From Chlorokybus atmophyticus (taxonomy: Eukaryota; Streptophyta; Chlorokybophyceae; Chlorokybales; Chlorokybaceae): 64,000 nt of DNA. The notes under the pieces were generated by a model, which ran no database searches, was not told the origin of the DNA, and saw only the letters and a program-made list of their open reading frames with translations. The translations under genes were made by a program, and so were the position numbers. This document shows, one piece after another, positions 45,708 to 58,418 of this stretch. Location: assembly GCA_009103225.1 (NCBI GenBank), contig RHPI01000732.1:166316-230315 (forward strand), in the 5' to 3' direction. How positions within the stretch are numbered: position 1 is the stretch's first letter; the number at the start of each line of letters is the position of its first letter.

Positions 45708-48593
45708 GGAGCTGAACATAGTTAGGATTATGCCTGAACGTGCTATCGGTGTAGACGCCGTAGCGGACGTTCTAGAGGCGGGTCCTCCCAGCCCCATGGA
45801 GTACGGAGAGCTGTATGCTAGCATTCCGCTGGACCCGTCTGTGCGCTATTCCAAGTGAGTAGTGTGTGCATGGTTTTCTTGACGCAAAACGTCATGAACA
45901 AGAGAAAGTTACAGGGCGGTCAGCAAGCTTTGGGGAACGGTATGCAACTTGTTTATTGTCACTAATAAGTTCATTTGACTGCCTGCACGCTGCAGTATTT
46001 TGACTACACCAGTTGTGCACTGTGCATTTTTCTTGTTAATAGCTGCTTTGGCAAATCACAGGAGTATGTTAGGCAGTATGTTAAGCAGTTACCCCGGGTA
46101 CCAGTTAGCGTTAGTTGGACGCTGACCATGGTAAAGAGTAGTCATGCAGTTGGCTACATTCTGTTGGTTTGAAGGTATGCCTGGCATACAGCACATATGG
46201 CATCCTCTTAACGTTAAACATGTTCTCAGGTTGCACCACGAGATACTGGCCCTATGTGAGAGGTTGCGCCCCACTAAGGATGAGCTGGAAAGGCGAGTTC
46301 AAGCTTTTCATGCAGTTCGTGCAACTGCAAGGGAGTTGTGGCCAACTGCACAGGTATGATGACGTTCACGATTGTTGACTCCTGACAGCTGGAGTATGCC
46401 TATGTTCAATGTTGCTCAGTTTCTCGCGCTACTTGTAGCGCTCAAGTTAATCTGCTATTCATTACGATGCTCAGTGTTTTGCAACTCGTTGCTGTGCTGC
46501 TCCCCCTCCGCATAAGGTTGTAGCCACAGCTCGCATAACAATTACGTACACATCCACTCATGTTCACCAAGGTGTCAGTTGCGTACTTCACATTCGCTGA
46601 TTTGCACAGCTTGCAGTAGATGGACATGCGCGTTTATTTGGAAGCTCTTTGATAGCGCTTATTTGCAGGTGTCACTGTTCGGGTCGTGCGCGACTGGTTT
46701 GGATGTACCTGGCAGTGACATTGATATCGCCATTCTGCACGAAGATGAGCCCAGCACCAGCACTAGCTCTGCGCCCAGCAACCCACGCAGTGCTTTTCGG
46801 GACGGTGGAGAGGGATCCTCAAGGGGCCGCAAGGCTGCTGCACCTGCTGTAAAACGCCAGTTGAACTTGTTGACTGCTGCGCTGAAGAAGCGGGGTTTGT
46901 TGCGGGAAGTTGAAAAAATAGCCCATGCCAAGGTATGTTTACATGATGATGATTACCCTCCCTCCCCCCCCCGCCGCGCGCACGGGGGGGCGACAGTACA
47001 CACAGCCAACACACAACAGCCAAGGCGTCCCTACTGCAGTACTATGTTGGCATCATCATGTTCGTGTAAGGTGATACGAAGTTAGCAGCTGTGATGTTGA
47101 CACTAAGCTGGGTGCAGGTGCCATTGTTGAAGTGTGTGCAAAAAAATGGAGTTATATGCGACATTGCCTTCAATGCCAACAACGGCCCACTTGCTGTGCC
47201 TTTTGTTCGTGAGCAATTACGGCGGTACATGTTCTTGCGGCCACTGCTGGTTGTCTTGAAACTATTTTTGGACGAAAGAGGCTTGAACCGCGTGTTCACT
47301 GGTGGAGTGGGAAGCTACTGCTTGTTGAACATGGTGATTAGTCACCTTCAGGTGCGTATCTTGTTGTGGCATTATGCCCTTGAATCTTGTGCATGAAAGT
47401 GATGCTTGGGCTACTTGCAGATGGTGGCCGCAGCCAAAATCAGTGATTTGGGCTACTTGTTGATGGGCTTTCTTGAGCGCTACGGCAGAAGGTTTGACTA
47501 TAACAGTGCAACGATTTCCATAAGGGCTGCCTGCTACTTTTCCAAGGTATATGTTTGGCTTCTTGTTTCGCTTCTTGTATTGACTTTGTTAGCTGCGTGC
47601 TGGCTACCATCAGGGCAACTGGACACACATGCACTGAGACTCCCACTCTGTCTGCAGGCAAAGCTTGGTTGGCTGGATAACAACCGGCCAGACCTGTTGA
47701 GTGTGGAGGACCCACAGGCCCCTGGTGAGTTGGCGATCCACAGTAGCAGTGCACGTACTGAACCACTTCGGTAGTGTGGTTTGTGGCTCACTGATTGTTG
47801 CTTTTCAGATGTGGACATTGGAAAGGGCTCGTTCAAGATAAATGTTGTCCGCGATGCCTTTGACCAGGCTTACATGGCACTGCACAGAGTCGGCAATTGC
47901 TTCATGGAAGGCAGCGTCTTATGTCACATGCTGAAGGTATGTCAAAGTGTGTACTGTACAACTTGCATGCCCAGGGTTGTCATGCGCATGCATGTGAGAA
48001 GGCTGTTTTGCGCCGCGAGCATTCTATAACTTGGTTGAACTTGTGTTGTACCCACATTGCCCGGGCACCTTGTCAAGTTGTTGATTATTGTTGCATACGG
48101 CCAGGTTGAGCGAGCAGTTCAGCGGCTACCACCCGAGTTGGTGCGCCTTGATTCCAGCGTCTTTGGCAAGAACAAGAAGCGGCCGCACCCAGCCGACACC
48201 AGCCCGAACGCGGCAGGTCAACCTCCAGCTAAACGCCGGAAGAAAGGCAAGGGGGCTGCAGCAGGGCCCAAGCATGTGGAGAATGGCATCAAAGTAGGGA
48301 AGAAGAAGAAGCACAAGCAGCAGCAAAAGCAGCAGCGAGCCGGACAGCTACAGCATTGGCCGCGTTCGACAGAGCCAGAGCGCATTTTGCCAGAATGGGA
48401 GGGTCGTGCGGGGGCCAAGTTCACCATGGGAAGTGGGGGAGGCGCCGGTGTTGGGAAGCAGAAGAAACCCAAGAAGCGACGAGCTATGACTCGCAGTCAG
48501 AAGAAGGCGCAGCGCAGCACACATGAGTTCAAGGGCAGGTCACCAGCACGCGACCACGGCAAGCAATTGCTTGTTGCGTTTCATGACCTGTAG
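45708..48593 (+). CDS. non-canonical poly(A) polymerase (TRF4/PAPD5-type nucleotidyltransferase)
   Basis: Eight exons join in phase: 45708-45854, 46230-46353, 46669-46932, 47118-47351, 47421-47546, 47658-47724, 47809-47936 and 48105-48593. The N-terminal helix LHHEILALCERLRPTKDELE leads into the nucleotidyltransferase core, SLFGSCATGLDVPGSDIDIA, whose GS and DxD residues bind nucleotide and metal. An insert rich in Ser and basic residues follows. Further blocks are NGVICDIAFNANNGPLAV (third carboxylate in CDIAF), FLRPLLVVLKLFLDERGLN and the PAP-associated region GGVGSYCLLNMVISHLQ, then LGYLLMGFLERYGRRFDYNS. The C-terminal tail is Lys-rich (GKKKKHKQQQKQQ) and looks like a nucleolar signal. Such enzymes add short oligo(A) tails that mark nuclear RNAs for exosome decay (TRAMP). 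A GT at 48538 could splice to a further basic exon downstream. Confidence 0.92.
46029..46133 (+). repeat. 105-bp direct repeat, copy B
   Basis: Same sequence as 35305-35409. Copy B lies in the first intron of the poly(A) polymerase gene (between 45854 and 46230). No terminal inverted repeats or target duplications are visible. Confidence 0.9.
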
Positions 48594-49288
48594 CCCCTCT
48601 ACCAGTACTAGTCTTATCCGTCAGTAGTACCTGCTAGTATTACAACTAGTCCAACATTCTTTGGCCTCAGCGCCAGTGCTGCTATACATTCTTGCCATTG
48701 AGTGGTGCCTGCTCCCTGTATGTCTTACATCTTGTGGCAGTCAGCTGCAGTGTTGCTGCGCAGGTCCACGGAAGCAAGTAACCCATAGCAGACAACCCCA
48801 GTCGAGGCCATCGCGCTCGCACATGTCTGGCAGGGGCAGGAAGCACGCTACCACAGCTGGCACCAGCTCAAGCCTAACTGCCAACTCGCGGGTGGCAACC
48901 CAGCGACAGAATGTCAAATACAACAAACAGCAAGTGACTGATGTGAAGTTGCAGCGTGTGAAAAGAAAAGACATCAATGGCAGCAACGACCATCACGGTC
49001 AGAAAGCACAACTCCGGTGGTCAAGCATGCTTCTGGCGTGGCCTTGAAAGCCGCTGGCAAGGGAAAAGCCAAGAGCCATAAAGTATACAAAACAAGCAGA
49101 TATCAACGCAGCGGACAGTGCAAATGCAGAGCATCCAAAGTTCATGGCAAGCATTGGCTTTGTTTTGAATGCTTGCATACAGTAGAATTAACTAGTACAG
49201 CAACATCGTCATACAAAGCTACACACTGTCAGCCATGCCTATCACACTGCACCAGTAAATTCACACGCACGCAAGCACGCCTACACAT
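48594..49288 (+). other. basic open stretch downstream of the poly(A) polymerase
   Basis: After the stop at 48593, frames near 48760-49110 encode Lys/Arg-rich peptides (for example KAAGKGKAKSHKVYKTSRYQ). They may be an alternative last exon of the polymerase gene or its 3' untranslated region. No independent gene is supported. Confidence 0.3.
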
Positions 49289-49585
49289 CTACATGGCTGC
49301 AGCCGCCAGCACAGCGCCCGCTTCCGACGTTGGCACTGCCGTCTGGACTGGACCCCAGCCAGTTACGGCCGCCACGACCACCGCCGCACGCTCCAGGATG
49401 GTGATGCCCTGAGCACGCTGCAGCGCGCAAGCCACGCGCTGCCGGTACAGAGCCAAGTAGCCCGCTAGCCTGCGCAAGGGCAAGTCACGCGCAGCCAGCG
49501 CCCTCCTGACGCACATGTCGATGACGTCGTGAAAACTCTGGCCCAAGCATACTTTGTCGATGGAAACCTTATGCTTTGCAGCCAA
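49289..49585 (-). CDS. hypothetical terminal exon
   Basis: The frame reads KHKVSIDKVCLGQSFHDVID, then RRALAARDLPLRRLAGYLAL, and ends in an Ala/Val-rich stretch (ERAAVVVAAVTGWGPVQTAV). It lacks an ATG at its head, so it would be the last exon of a minus-strand gene. The upstream part was not found. Family unknown. Confidence 0.3.
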   Translation of the reverse strand: MAAKHKVSIDKVCLGQSFHDVIDMCVRRALAARDLPLRRLAGYLALYRQRVACALQRAQGITILERAAVVVAAVTGWGPVQTAVPTSEAGAVLAAAAM

Positions 49586-51570
49586 GGAGCAGGTTTAAAG
49601 GCACAACAGTAGCTCTCAAGTTGTGAAACAGCTTAAGAAAGGCGCAGCACATGGTGGGAAAGTTAAGATTGCTTCATTACAGAGCCCACCACGCAGCAGG
49701 CAGCGGCAAGAACCAGGACCAGCCAGTAATTGAAGGCCGGATGTGTGTGTTGTTTCGCATTTATATATGGAGATATGCGATAACCCATTGTGATGTAAGG
49801 AGATACTGCATTGCGGCAAACCTAACCAGGGGATTCCATCCTCAAGTTGTGTAGAGACAGTGCGGAGCAAGACGATGCACTGTGGATCACCTTTGTAAGT
49901 TGTGGTTGACGCTGAGCAATTAGTTTTCAATTGATGTGCACAGGTCGTGCTGATACCATACAAACAACATGTCATCATACATGTGATAAATGCCATGGGC
50001 TCTACATGTCGCGTTGCAGCATATTTGCTTGTGAATATGTGAATGGTGATTAACGAATAGCATACCTCTTGTATGCTTGTGTGTGTGCTTGCGGATTGCG
50101 GGCATTACATTGCATGCTATGCATTGGACCTACCGATCATCCTATACCTTGTAAATATTTTAAAAAAGAATGCGTCAACAATATTGTACAGACTGGGCCA
50201 AGTGTTGGCACGGTGTCATTTGATTGTGCACCCCTGGCTTCGTGCACATGCACGTGTTGTCATTCTCAACAGCAATAGCAAACAATCCAAGTTGAGGGGT
50301 CGGAAATAAAACAAAATAAGTGGGTTGTGGTCGGTACATACATTTTCCACCCCCCTCTTGACACGAGCGTTACTACTGTAACACTTGAACTATCCTTGTG
50401 ACAGCGCTTACTTAGTTATTTTGTATGCACATGCATAACCCCGCATCCAATTGCTACATCAACTGAATGGTCACCTTACAGGGGGAGCTACTTAGCTTCA
50501 ATCAACCCTTTCTCAAGGCCTTGTTGTGTCTCTTCATGTTCGCAGCTGGACTCGGCCCATACATAGGCATGAAGACTTGCACAACTCAATCAAGGCATTC
50601 CGTGCTACTTATTGTACTCAAGTGGCATACGCATGCAACAGCTCTAAACAAGCTGGCGTACATTGCCAGAAGACTCATCAAGTGACGAGGTTTGAGTCGC
50701 ATTGGCAATCCGCTTCATCACACGTAGCATAGATTGGGTTCCTTGTCATACCGCTCTTGTCACCTGCTTGTTACTCAAACAACATGAGACAGTGATACGA
50801 GATGCATCATTACTCGACAATGGGTTCGACATTGTGCCTATCTTCTCGCAGGGTCACACGGCCTCGCCTATTGCATACATTGCAAAGTTGGAGTATGCAC
50901 ATGTATTGTCACGCCCATAAGGCTGACCAACTTTCAGAATCGTTCTTTGTCCCTTACTTATGACAGTAAGATGAGACTCAGTGGGGACTCATTCCTTTTC
51001 AGCAAGTGTAGTGCCTATGGGGTATGCTCTCACGTAGGTTTGCTCTTGAGCCTATGAGGGCCTTGAGTAAGGATAAACTACACAAGGCATTGATGATGGC
51101 TACATAGCTGATCCATGCATATGGCATGTGAGCCTTTATTATTGTACTGCGAGTTGCCACAGGAAGTGACAATCAGAAGATTGTGAGCCAAGATTGGCAA
51201 AGCACTGTATGTGTACGGTGATCGTGCGATTTGCCATTGATGTGACAGTCGTAAGGCAAGTTGTGCATGTGGGCAATCCGCAAGAACATTTGTGTCACAC
51301 CCCTAACGGTTAGGGGAGCCTAAGATTGTAATTCCAAGGTAGGATTGTTACTCCCATGAGAACTCGAGGTGGTTCAATACTCTTTACATGGAGTTTACTA
51401 TTTATTTATAATAGTGATTTATTTATTGGTTCCGATGTTGGAACAAGGTTAGCGCATAATGACAAGGTCTGTGTGGCGTTGGACATCTTGTGTGCCAGGT
51501 CGGGAGCGCAGCATATGGTATAAATACTAAATTGCATCCTAGAGTAGGGATCGTTTCAGTATTGATCAAG
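49586..51570. other. sparse region, no supported gene
   Basis: Fragments such as the open frames at 50467-50685 and 50702-50920 are short and unrelated in frame. They might be remnants of a mobile element next to the retrotransposon. No tRNA or other RNA gene was recognised. Confidence 0.35.
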
Positions 51571-51572
51571 AC

Positions 51573-51773
<201 letters not shown>

Positions 51774-52047
51774 NTCCCCCTCATCCCTCATGGGGTGCGG
51801 TGTTTTGGTGTTGTGCACGTGTGCACGTAGGTATGTTGGGCGTGCGTGTGTGCCTTGGGCTGGAGCTGAGTAGAGAGGCCGGTAATCATCCACTTCTCCC
51901 TTGGTGCTGACCTGCAACTTCCCTTGCAAGGTGTTGCACCGGAGACGCTAGTGGGACTTCCATCTGTAAATCCGTGGTGCTTGTGCCTACGTTTGCTAAC
52001 CCGATCAGCAGATAAGCAAGTGGTATCGTTACATGTATACTCAACTT

Positions 52048-52363
52048 TGTAACGGAGTGCTACCGCGTTCCCCGCCCTTACTAAATGAGAAATAAGGGTC
52101 CCAACGGGATAAACACGGCCATTAAAGTCGTATTAGGGCTTTTATAGGCCCAAATAAGGTGTTATGTTATGTAACACCGATATCGGCTTGAGACACGAGT
52201 CTCAAGTCGATATCGGCCGCATGGTGGCGCTGCTAATGCAGCGACCGCCATAGCCAGGGGATCTTTCGATCCCCTGGCTGCCAGCGGCGGCGGCGGCGAC
52301 GTGATTGGGGTGGTGGTGTTGGAGTAGGGGATTAAAGGGGGCGGTAGCACCCCCCTTCTTACA
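52048..52363 (+). repeat. 5' LTR
   Basis: Starts tgtaacggagtgctacc and ends cttcttaca. It contains an inverted repeat around gatatcg...cttgagac / gtctcaag...cgatatc (about 52179-52215) and a second one, ccaggggatc / gatcccctgg. It is 45 bp shorter than the 3' LTR. Confidence 0.9.
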
Positions 52364-52365
52364 TT

Positions 52366-52377
52366 TGGTATCGGAGC
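52366..52377 (+). promoter_or_regulatory. primer binding site (initiator Met tRNA type)
   Basis: tggtatcggagc, two bases after the 5' LTR, differs by one base from the usual plant-type initiator tRNA-Met complement tggtatcagagc. Confidence 0.8.
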
Positions 52378-53129
52378 GAGGGCGTGGGGGCCTGGGGGGG
52401 CGGCGACGGCTTTGGCGGCGGCGGGGCGCAGAGGCGGCATTCGGCACTGCTCAGTGCCGCTGCCAGGCCGGCGGCCTGACAGCGGCGGCAGCGGCGGCAG
52501 CTAGCAGCCGCTACCCATTAGGGTGGGTAGTGGTAGTTGTTAGCTAGTTGTTGTTGTTGTTTAATTGTATAGTTGTATAGTTGCTGTTGTTGGTGTAGCC
52601 TAGCCTAGCCTTGCCTTGCCTTGCTTGCTTAGCCTAGTCTAGCTTGCCTGCCCTAGCTGTAAGGGGGGGTTGTGGTTGTTTACACTTCTCCCACCCCAAG
52701 AAAGTAGTCTAATGCCAACTTGGGCTGTTTTGGCCGCCATTCAGTGCGGTAGGGCCGCTAGATTCATTTTGGACGGTCGATATCAAACCCTCAACTCACA
52801 ACTTGTTGATATCGGCCTGCAGGGCTGAGCCAACGAGAGTTTGGCACCTTTTGTGTCATTTACAATTGTGAGTTGAGCAGGGTTGTATAAGGTGAAAACT
52901 TTAAGTTGTAGCTTGTGAACCGTCGCGTGCATTCGCGTGTCGTTTGTTTACAAGCGAGTGTCTTGTTGAGAGGTGTTGGGCAGTTATTTTACGTGCTGTT
53001 AAACCCAAGTATAGCACTTTAAAATCAGCGAGAAAGAAACAACAAATTTTGACACTTTTAAAGTGCACAACTCGTGTGCTTGTGCACTCGTGCACTTGTA
53101 AACTTCTTGACGGCTTGTCTCCTTGGGCA

Positions 53130-54555
53130 GATGTCTCACCAAGGAGAGGAGGGATGTATCCCGTTCCTGAGGATTTATCCTATGAGCCATCAAGTGATGA
53201 GGAAGTGAAGCACTCAGAAACGAGTGGTAGTTACAGTGTCAGTGAAGAGGAAGAAGCCAAGTCCAAGAGTGGTGAAGCTTCTTCAAAGAAGTCCTCTCCT
53301 GATGACCAACCTATGGACGCTCAGAGCATCATCGGCGCGGCCATAGCGAAGTACGCATCAGAGCGTGAAGCTCTTCTTGCTGCACACCCCCAACTTCGCA
53401 AGGAAGTGTGGGATGAGTGGGCGCAGCAAGTGCGTGATGCATATGACACGGACTTTGCGGCAATCCCGCGCGCAAGCAAGAAGATGGTGATTCGCATGAT
53501 CGAGCAAAAGTTGACGCGTAATGTACCGCAACTCATGCGCACAAATCCAGCAGTGGCCACTCTCATGGCCACTTATGTCAAACCAGGCCCGTATCCAGGC
53601 CAGAGGATGGCGTTTGAGGCTTTCACCTTATTGATGGTGGAAACTCAGAAGCGGTGCCTCTTCTGGTACTTAGGGCCTGAGCTGAAGGAGAAGTTAGCTC
53701 GAGAAGAGCGCTTGACTGCACGCCTCGGTGCTATGCAGTCCGAGTTGGTGGCATTACGCCAGCAGGTGGCAGGGGCTACTACTACTGTAGTAGGGACATC
53801 AAATGGCCTTGCCGTCACAACGCTGAACAAGCCCAAGAAGTTTAAGCCCAATGGGGCTGTGAACATTCATGATTGGGTGGTGAATGAAAAGCGCTACTTG
53901 GCTGCACTTCAGCGACCAGTTAGTGCATACATCTGTTGCTGAGTTGCTCATGCCACCTGACGCTTTGGCCGAGTGGGCGCGTCAAACAGAGGATGGTGCT
54001 TCCAACACTGTGGAGGCATCGTTTCAGTTCTTGGTGGAGCGCTATGGTGGCATGGACCCGGCTACTGCTGCTCGCAACAAGCTTACCAAGCTGCGACCAA
54101 ATGGTCGGGCGGCTTCAGTGTACTTGCGCGAGTTTCAGGCACTTGTTGGCCGTGTCAACAGTGGCTCATGCCCTTGGACAAGGCTGAGCAGTTTGACCAG
54201 TACAAGGGCGGCTTGGATGCGCGCTTGCGCGACCAGTGCTGTACAACACGTCGACGGGGCAACCGTGGGTTCCCGCGGACCTCGCAACCTTGCAGAGGTT
54301 GAGTGTGCATCTGTTCAACGACGATGCTGCGGCTGTGCAGGACAAGTCACAGGTGGTGGCTTCAGTCAAGCCACATGGGGGAGGGGGGAAGCGGTTCCCT
54401 CCACAAAGTGCGCATGCGGCGAAAAGGCCAAAACCTCATACGCACCTGCGAGTGGTGCTACGCCTATTGCAGCACGCGCCTGTTACGTGTGCCATCAGCC
54501 ACATTGCGAAGAACTGCCCAACTAAGGGAAAGGGCAAGGCCAAGAAGGTTGAATA
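53130..54555 (+). pseudogene. gag region of the chromovirus (frameshifted)
   Basis: The first frame (likely from ATG 53154, MYPVPEDLSYEPSSDEEVKH) runs through an acidic Ser-rich head and the capsid-like part up to about 53925. The frame then shifts (SVAELLMPPDALAEWARQTE) and shifts again near 54165 (PLDKAEQFDQYKGGLDARLR). At the end, parts of a CCHC zinc knuckle are split between frames (CYVCH in one, HIAKNCP in another). At least three frame changes, so gag is dead. Confidence 0.85.
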
Positions 54556-54959
54556 GGATTACGTCGTGACTCATGTACCTTCATCTAGTGGCTAGTTGCT
54601 AGTATTACAGCAAACTGGTTTGATAAATTGTCTCGTGTACATGTAATGACACATGCATGGCAAGCACATGATAAGCTGCCACTTTTTGATGGTGAAAAAG
54701 TGGATGACCAGGCTTGTGTGCTAGTGCATGTAGAATTTAACATGCTAAGAGAAGTTTTGCGCACATTGTGTGAATTATAAAATAAACACACGACACTGAG
54801 TGTGGTTGTCATGGTGCCCAAGTATCATGGACCATGGCTAAAGCATACTCGGGGCGGAACTGTGTTGAAACACTTCACAAAGCGTGAGACGGTAACAGTG
54901 CGGTTGTCAGCAATATTGATTAACCCACGCATTAATCACGGAATCTTGGCTACCTTTTA

Positions 54960-57703
54960 AGGGCGAGTAGTACCTTTATTGTGAACCTTCACAGGCAAGG
55001 CACAGAGTGTTACTAGCTCGTTTTTGGTTGACACCGGGGCAACGCATAATTTCGTCGAAGATAAATGGGTTATGCGCAATAAGATAGCGTGTAAACCCTC
55101 AGCCTTCTCAGCTGCTGGTGCTGGGGGTATGTTATCGGTAAAAGGTGAAATCAAGTTGAAAGTCAAGATTGGTAAATATTAAGCCGATTTAACTTTCATC
55201 GTAGTACCCATTAACATAGTTGGTGTTGATGTGGTATTTGGCCAAGAATGGCAAAATCAAGTGTCTATGACATTGGATACTGCTGCACGGCTGTGCACAG
55301 TAAAGAAGGGGCGTAAGCGCATCACTTTGTCCGTGCAGGGGTCGCATAGCTTGGAATACAAGCAAACGGACCCTGCATTACTTACGGCGCTTCAAGTGAA
55401 TCGTGCATTACGTAAAAACACACCTGCTTTTCTAATGCACCTGACGTCGAGTGATGATGTAGTGCCTGGTAATACGGAAGGTGTGGCGGACATTATTGAG
55501 AAGTTTTACGACGTATTCTCAGATGAATTGCCGGGCTTGCCCCCTGATCGAGGTGTTGGACCCACAATACCTTTAATTTATACAGGTTGAGCCCTAATGA
55601 GAGGGGGGAAATGGAAACACTGATAAAAGAGTCATTGAAAAAGGGATTGATTGAACCAAGTTCTTCACCCTTTGGCGCAACCATATTGTTTGTTTGTATA
55701 AAAAAGAATGGGAAGTTGCGCATGTGTGTGGATTACTGTGCTCTAAACAAGATCACGGTAAATAACATTTACCCGTTGCCAAGGATTGATGATGTGTTTG
55801 ACGAGTTGTCAGGGAACGCGTACTTTAGTACGCTAGACTTGACAAGCGGCTATCATCAAATCCGGATTCATCCTTCGGATGTCTATAAGACAGCATTTAT
55901 GACACCTACGGGCCATTATCAATACAAAATGTTACCTTTGGAATTGACTAATGCACCCGCTGTGTTTCAGAAGGAAATTAATTAAAATTTCGGTGATATG
56001 CTTGGTCAACATGTCATGACATACTTGGATGACATCATTGTCTTTAGTAGAACAAAGGAAGAACATAGGCAACACTTGGAAGCGCTGTTTGCAAGATTGC
56101 GCAAGCATCGTTTGTTGGCAAATCTCATCTAGTGTGATTTTTGTAAAACGGAGTTGCCCTTCCTTGGTCACACTTGTGAGTGGTGCGGGTATCAAACCTG
56201 ACCCTCGCAAAGTGCAGATTGTGACAGAGAGGCCCCAACCTCAGAGTGTCCATCACCTAAGGTCGTTTCTGGGGTTGGCAAACTACTACTTTTGCAAGTT
56301 CATGATGGGGTACTCGACAGTTGTCATGCCTTTGACCAAACTGTTGCGTAAAGATGCCCTGTTTACTTGGACAACAGCACAAGAAGCTGCTATGCAAAAG
56401 GTGAAGTTGGCTTTAACAACAGCGCCGGTGTTAGCACTGCCAAATTGGGACAAACACTTCACAGTGGTCAGTGACGCATCAACACTTGGGTGTGGTGCGG
56501 TCTTATTGCAAGATGGTAGACCTTGTCCTTATGAGTAGGAATTTCACTCCTGCAGAGGTGAACTACACTACGACAAAGCAAGAACTATTGGGTATAGTTC
56601 ATGCTCTTAAGACATGGAGATGTTACTACAGGGTGTTCAGTTCACTGTTGTGATTGATCACAACCCATTGGTGTATTTCTCGACACAGCAGAACTTGTCG
56701 AGACGGCAAGCGCGCTGGAATGAGTTTTTATCCAGGTTTACCTTCGATTGAGTGTATCGGCCGGGCAGAACCAATGTGGCTGACCCTTTGAGTCGCTGCC
56801 CGTCATTACTGGCGGTGATGCGCGCGCAGTTACTCGCGACACGCAGCACATTGTCTCCCGATGATAAGTTTGTGCAAACTGTTGTATGGGCGTACACTTT
56901 AGAGCCGTGGTTCCAATGCAGACAACTTACAAAAGTTTGACAAACGTGACAATCTGTATTACATGAGCAACAGTTTGGTGATACCTGATCATGCTGAACT
57001 GCGTGTAAAATGCATAGTGGATATACACGATCCACCGTATGCTGGGCACTTTGGTAGTCGCAAGACCACTAAGGCAGCGCAACAGTTGTATTGGTGGCCA
57101 TCGTTGCCTGCTGATGTGAAGCGGTATGTGGACACGTGTGACAAATGTCAACGTGACAAACCGTTACGTCAAAAGCTCGCTGGGCTACTGCGGCCGTTAC
57201 CAGTTCCTGACAGCAAGTGGGAAAGTGTGAGTATGGACCTTATCACTGAGCTGCTTAACACAGCGTTGGGTCATACTGCGGTTGCAGTGTTTGTGGATCG
57301 TTTGATCAAAATGGTTCACATTGTTCCTTACCGTACGGAGATAGGCTCACGTGATCTAACGATGGTTTTTGTCGCGTCAGTGTTCAAGTTGCATGGCTTG
57401 CCTCGCAACATTGTCTCTGGCCGTGACCCGAGGTTTGTGGCTCAGTTTTGGAAGTCGCTATGCAACTTCCTGCAGATACAGCAGCACATGAGTACCGCTT
57501 ATCATCCGCAGACTGATGGTCAAACTGAACGCGCCAATCAAGTGATTGAGGAAACCATTCGGCATTATGTGAGTCCGAATCAGTCCGATTGGGAAATTTA
57601 TCTTCCAATGGCTGAGTTCGCGATTAACAATGCATGGCAAGAGTGTGCAAGAAACTCCGTTTTTCTTAAATTACGGAGTGCATTCATAAAGTCCTTGGAG
57701 TAG
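54960..57703 (+). pseudogene. pol region: protease, reverse transcriptase, RNase H, integrase
   Basis: The protease motif FLVDTGATHNFV is at about 55020. Reverse transcriptase blocks are LRMCVDYCALNKITV, YFSTLDLTSGYHQIRIH and the catalytic YLDDIIVFS (about 56021-56050). RNase H has VVSDASTLGCGAVL. The integrase zinc region (H...H...C..C, ending CDKCQRDKP) is followed by the catalytic Asp blocks (SMDLI, SGRDPRF) and DGQTERANQ with the Glu. Stops or frameshifts interrupt the reading at several places, including after the protease, inside reverse transcriptase, inside RNase H and at the end of integrase near 57655. Confidence 0.92.
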
Positions 57704-57719
57704 TAAATTGCCGGTCTAA

Positions 57720-58295
57720 CGACTTGACTCGCGTGCCTGCAGCGCGCGAGATGGCTGCGGCCATGCAAGACAGGTTAGCGTTGGCAAAGAGCTGTCTGCG
57801 CGCAGCGCATGACAGACACAAAGCCCAGACGGATAAGCATTGTAGGCAGGCCAACTATGATGTGGGCAATTCGGTGCTTTTGAGCACCAAAACATATCTA
57901 TCAAGGGAGTGGGTACCCGAAAGTTTTCCCCTTGCTGGATAGGCCCCTTTAAAGTGGTTGATCGGGTCGGCACTCACGCGTATCGTTTGGAGTTACCACA
58001 ATCCATACGTATACATAACGTGTTTCATGCGAGTGTACTGAAACCGTACCGTTCAGACGGTCGGGTTCAACCTCCTCCACCCTCTGTCGCAGTGGATGGC
58101 AATGATACTTTCGAGTATGAGGTGGAAGCAATCCTGAGTCATCGTAAGCCCCAACGCAGACGCGCGCCGACTTACTTGGTAAAATGGAAAGGGTATGGTG
58201 TTGAACACAACACGTGGGAACCTGAAAGGAATCTTACCAACCGTCAAGAGATTCTTCGGGCGTACTGGAGTGATGTGTCCGCACGCGGACGGTAA
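57720..58295 (+). pseudogene. integrase tail with chromodomain
   Basis: After a frame change, the tail reads GPFKVVDRVGTHAYRLELPQ, then HNVFHASVLKPYR. It ends in a chromodomain, YEVEAILSHRKPQRRRAPTY, followed by LVKWKGYGVEHNTWEPERNL. Chromodomains of this kind bind methylated histone tails and direct integration to heterochromatin. The domain itself is open and looks intact. Confidence 0.9.
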
Positions 58296-58408
58296 AAGGG
58301 TGCTGGCAGACATCTGTACCGCTTCGGCCTTGATTTTTGTCTCACTCAGGTTTTCGGTGCTCACGGTGGAACCTTGCTAACCCTTTAATGAGGACATTGA
58401 TACCTAAG

Positions 58409-58418
58409 TAGGGGGGAA
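58409..58418 (+). promoter_or_regulatory. polypurine tract
   Basis: The purine run taggggggaa lies directly before the 3' LTR, the expected primer site for plus-strand DNA synthesis. Confidence 0.8.

Noticed and set aside
45975-46172. Coding exon of the poly(A) polymerase within the 105-bp repeat
   Set aside because: Exon 1 and the exon at 46230 join directly in phase, so the repeat is intronic; its open frame reads through both copies only by chance.
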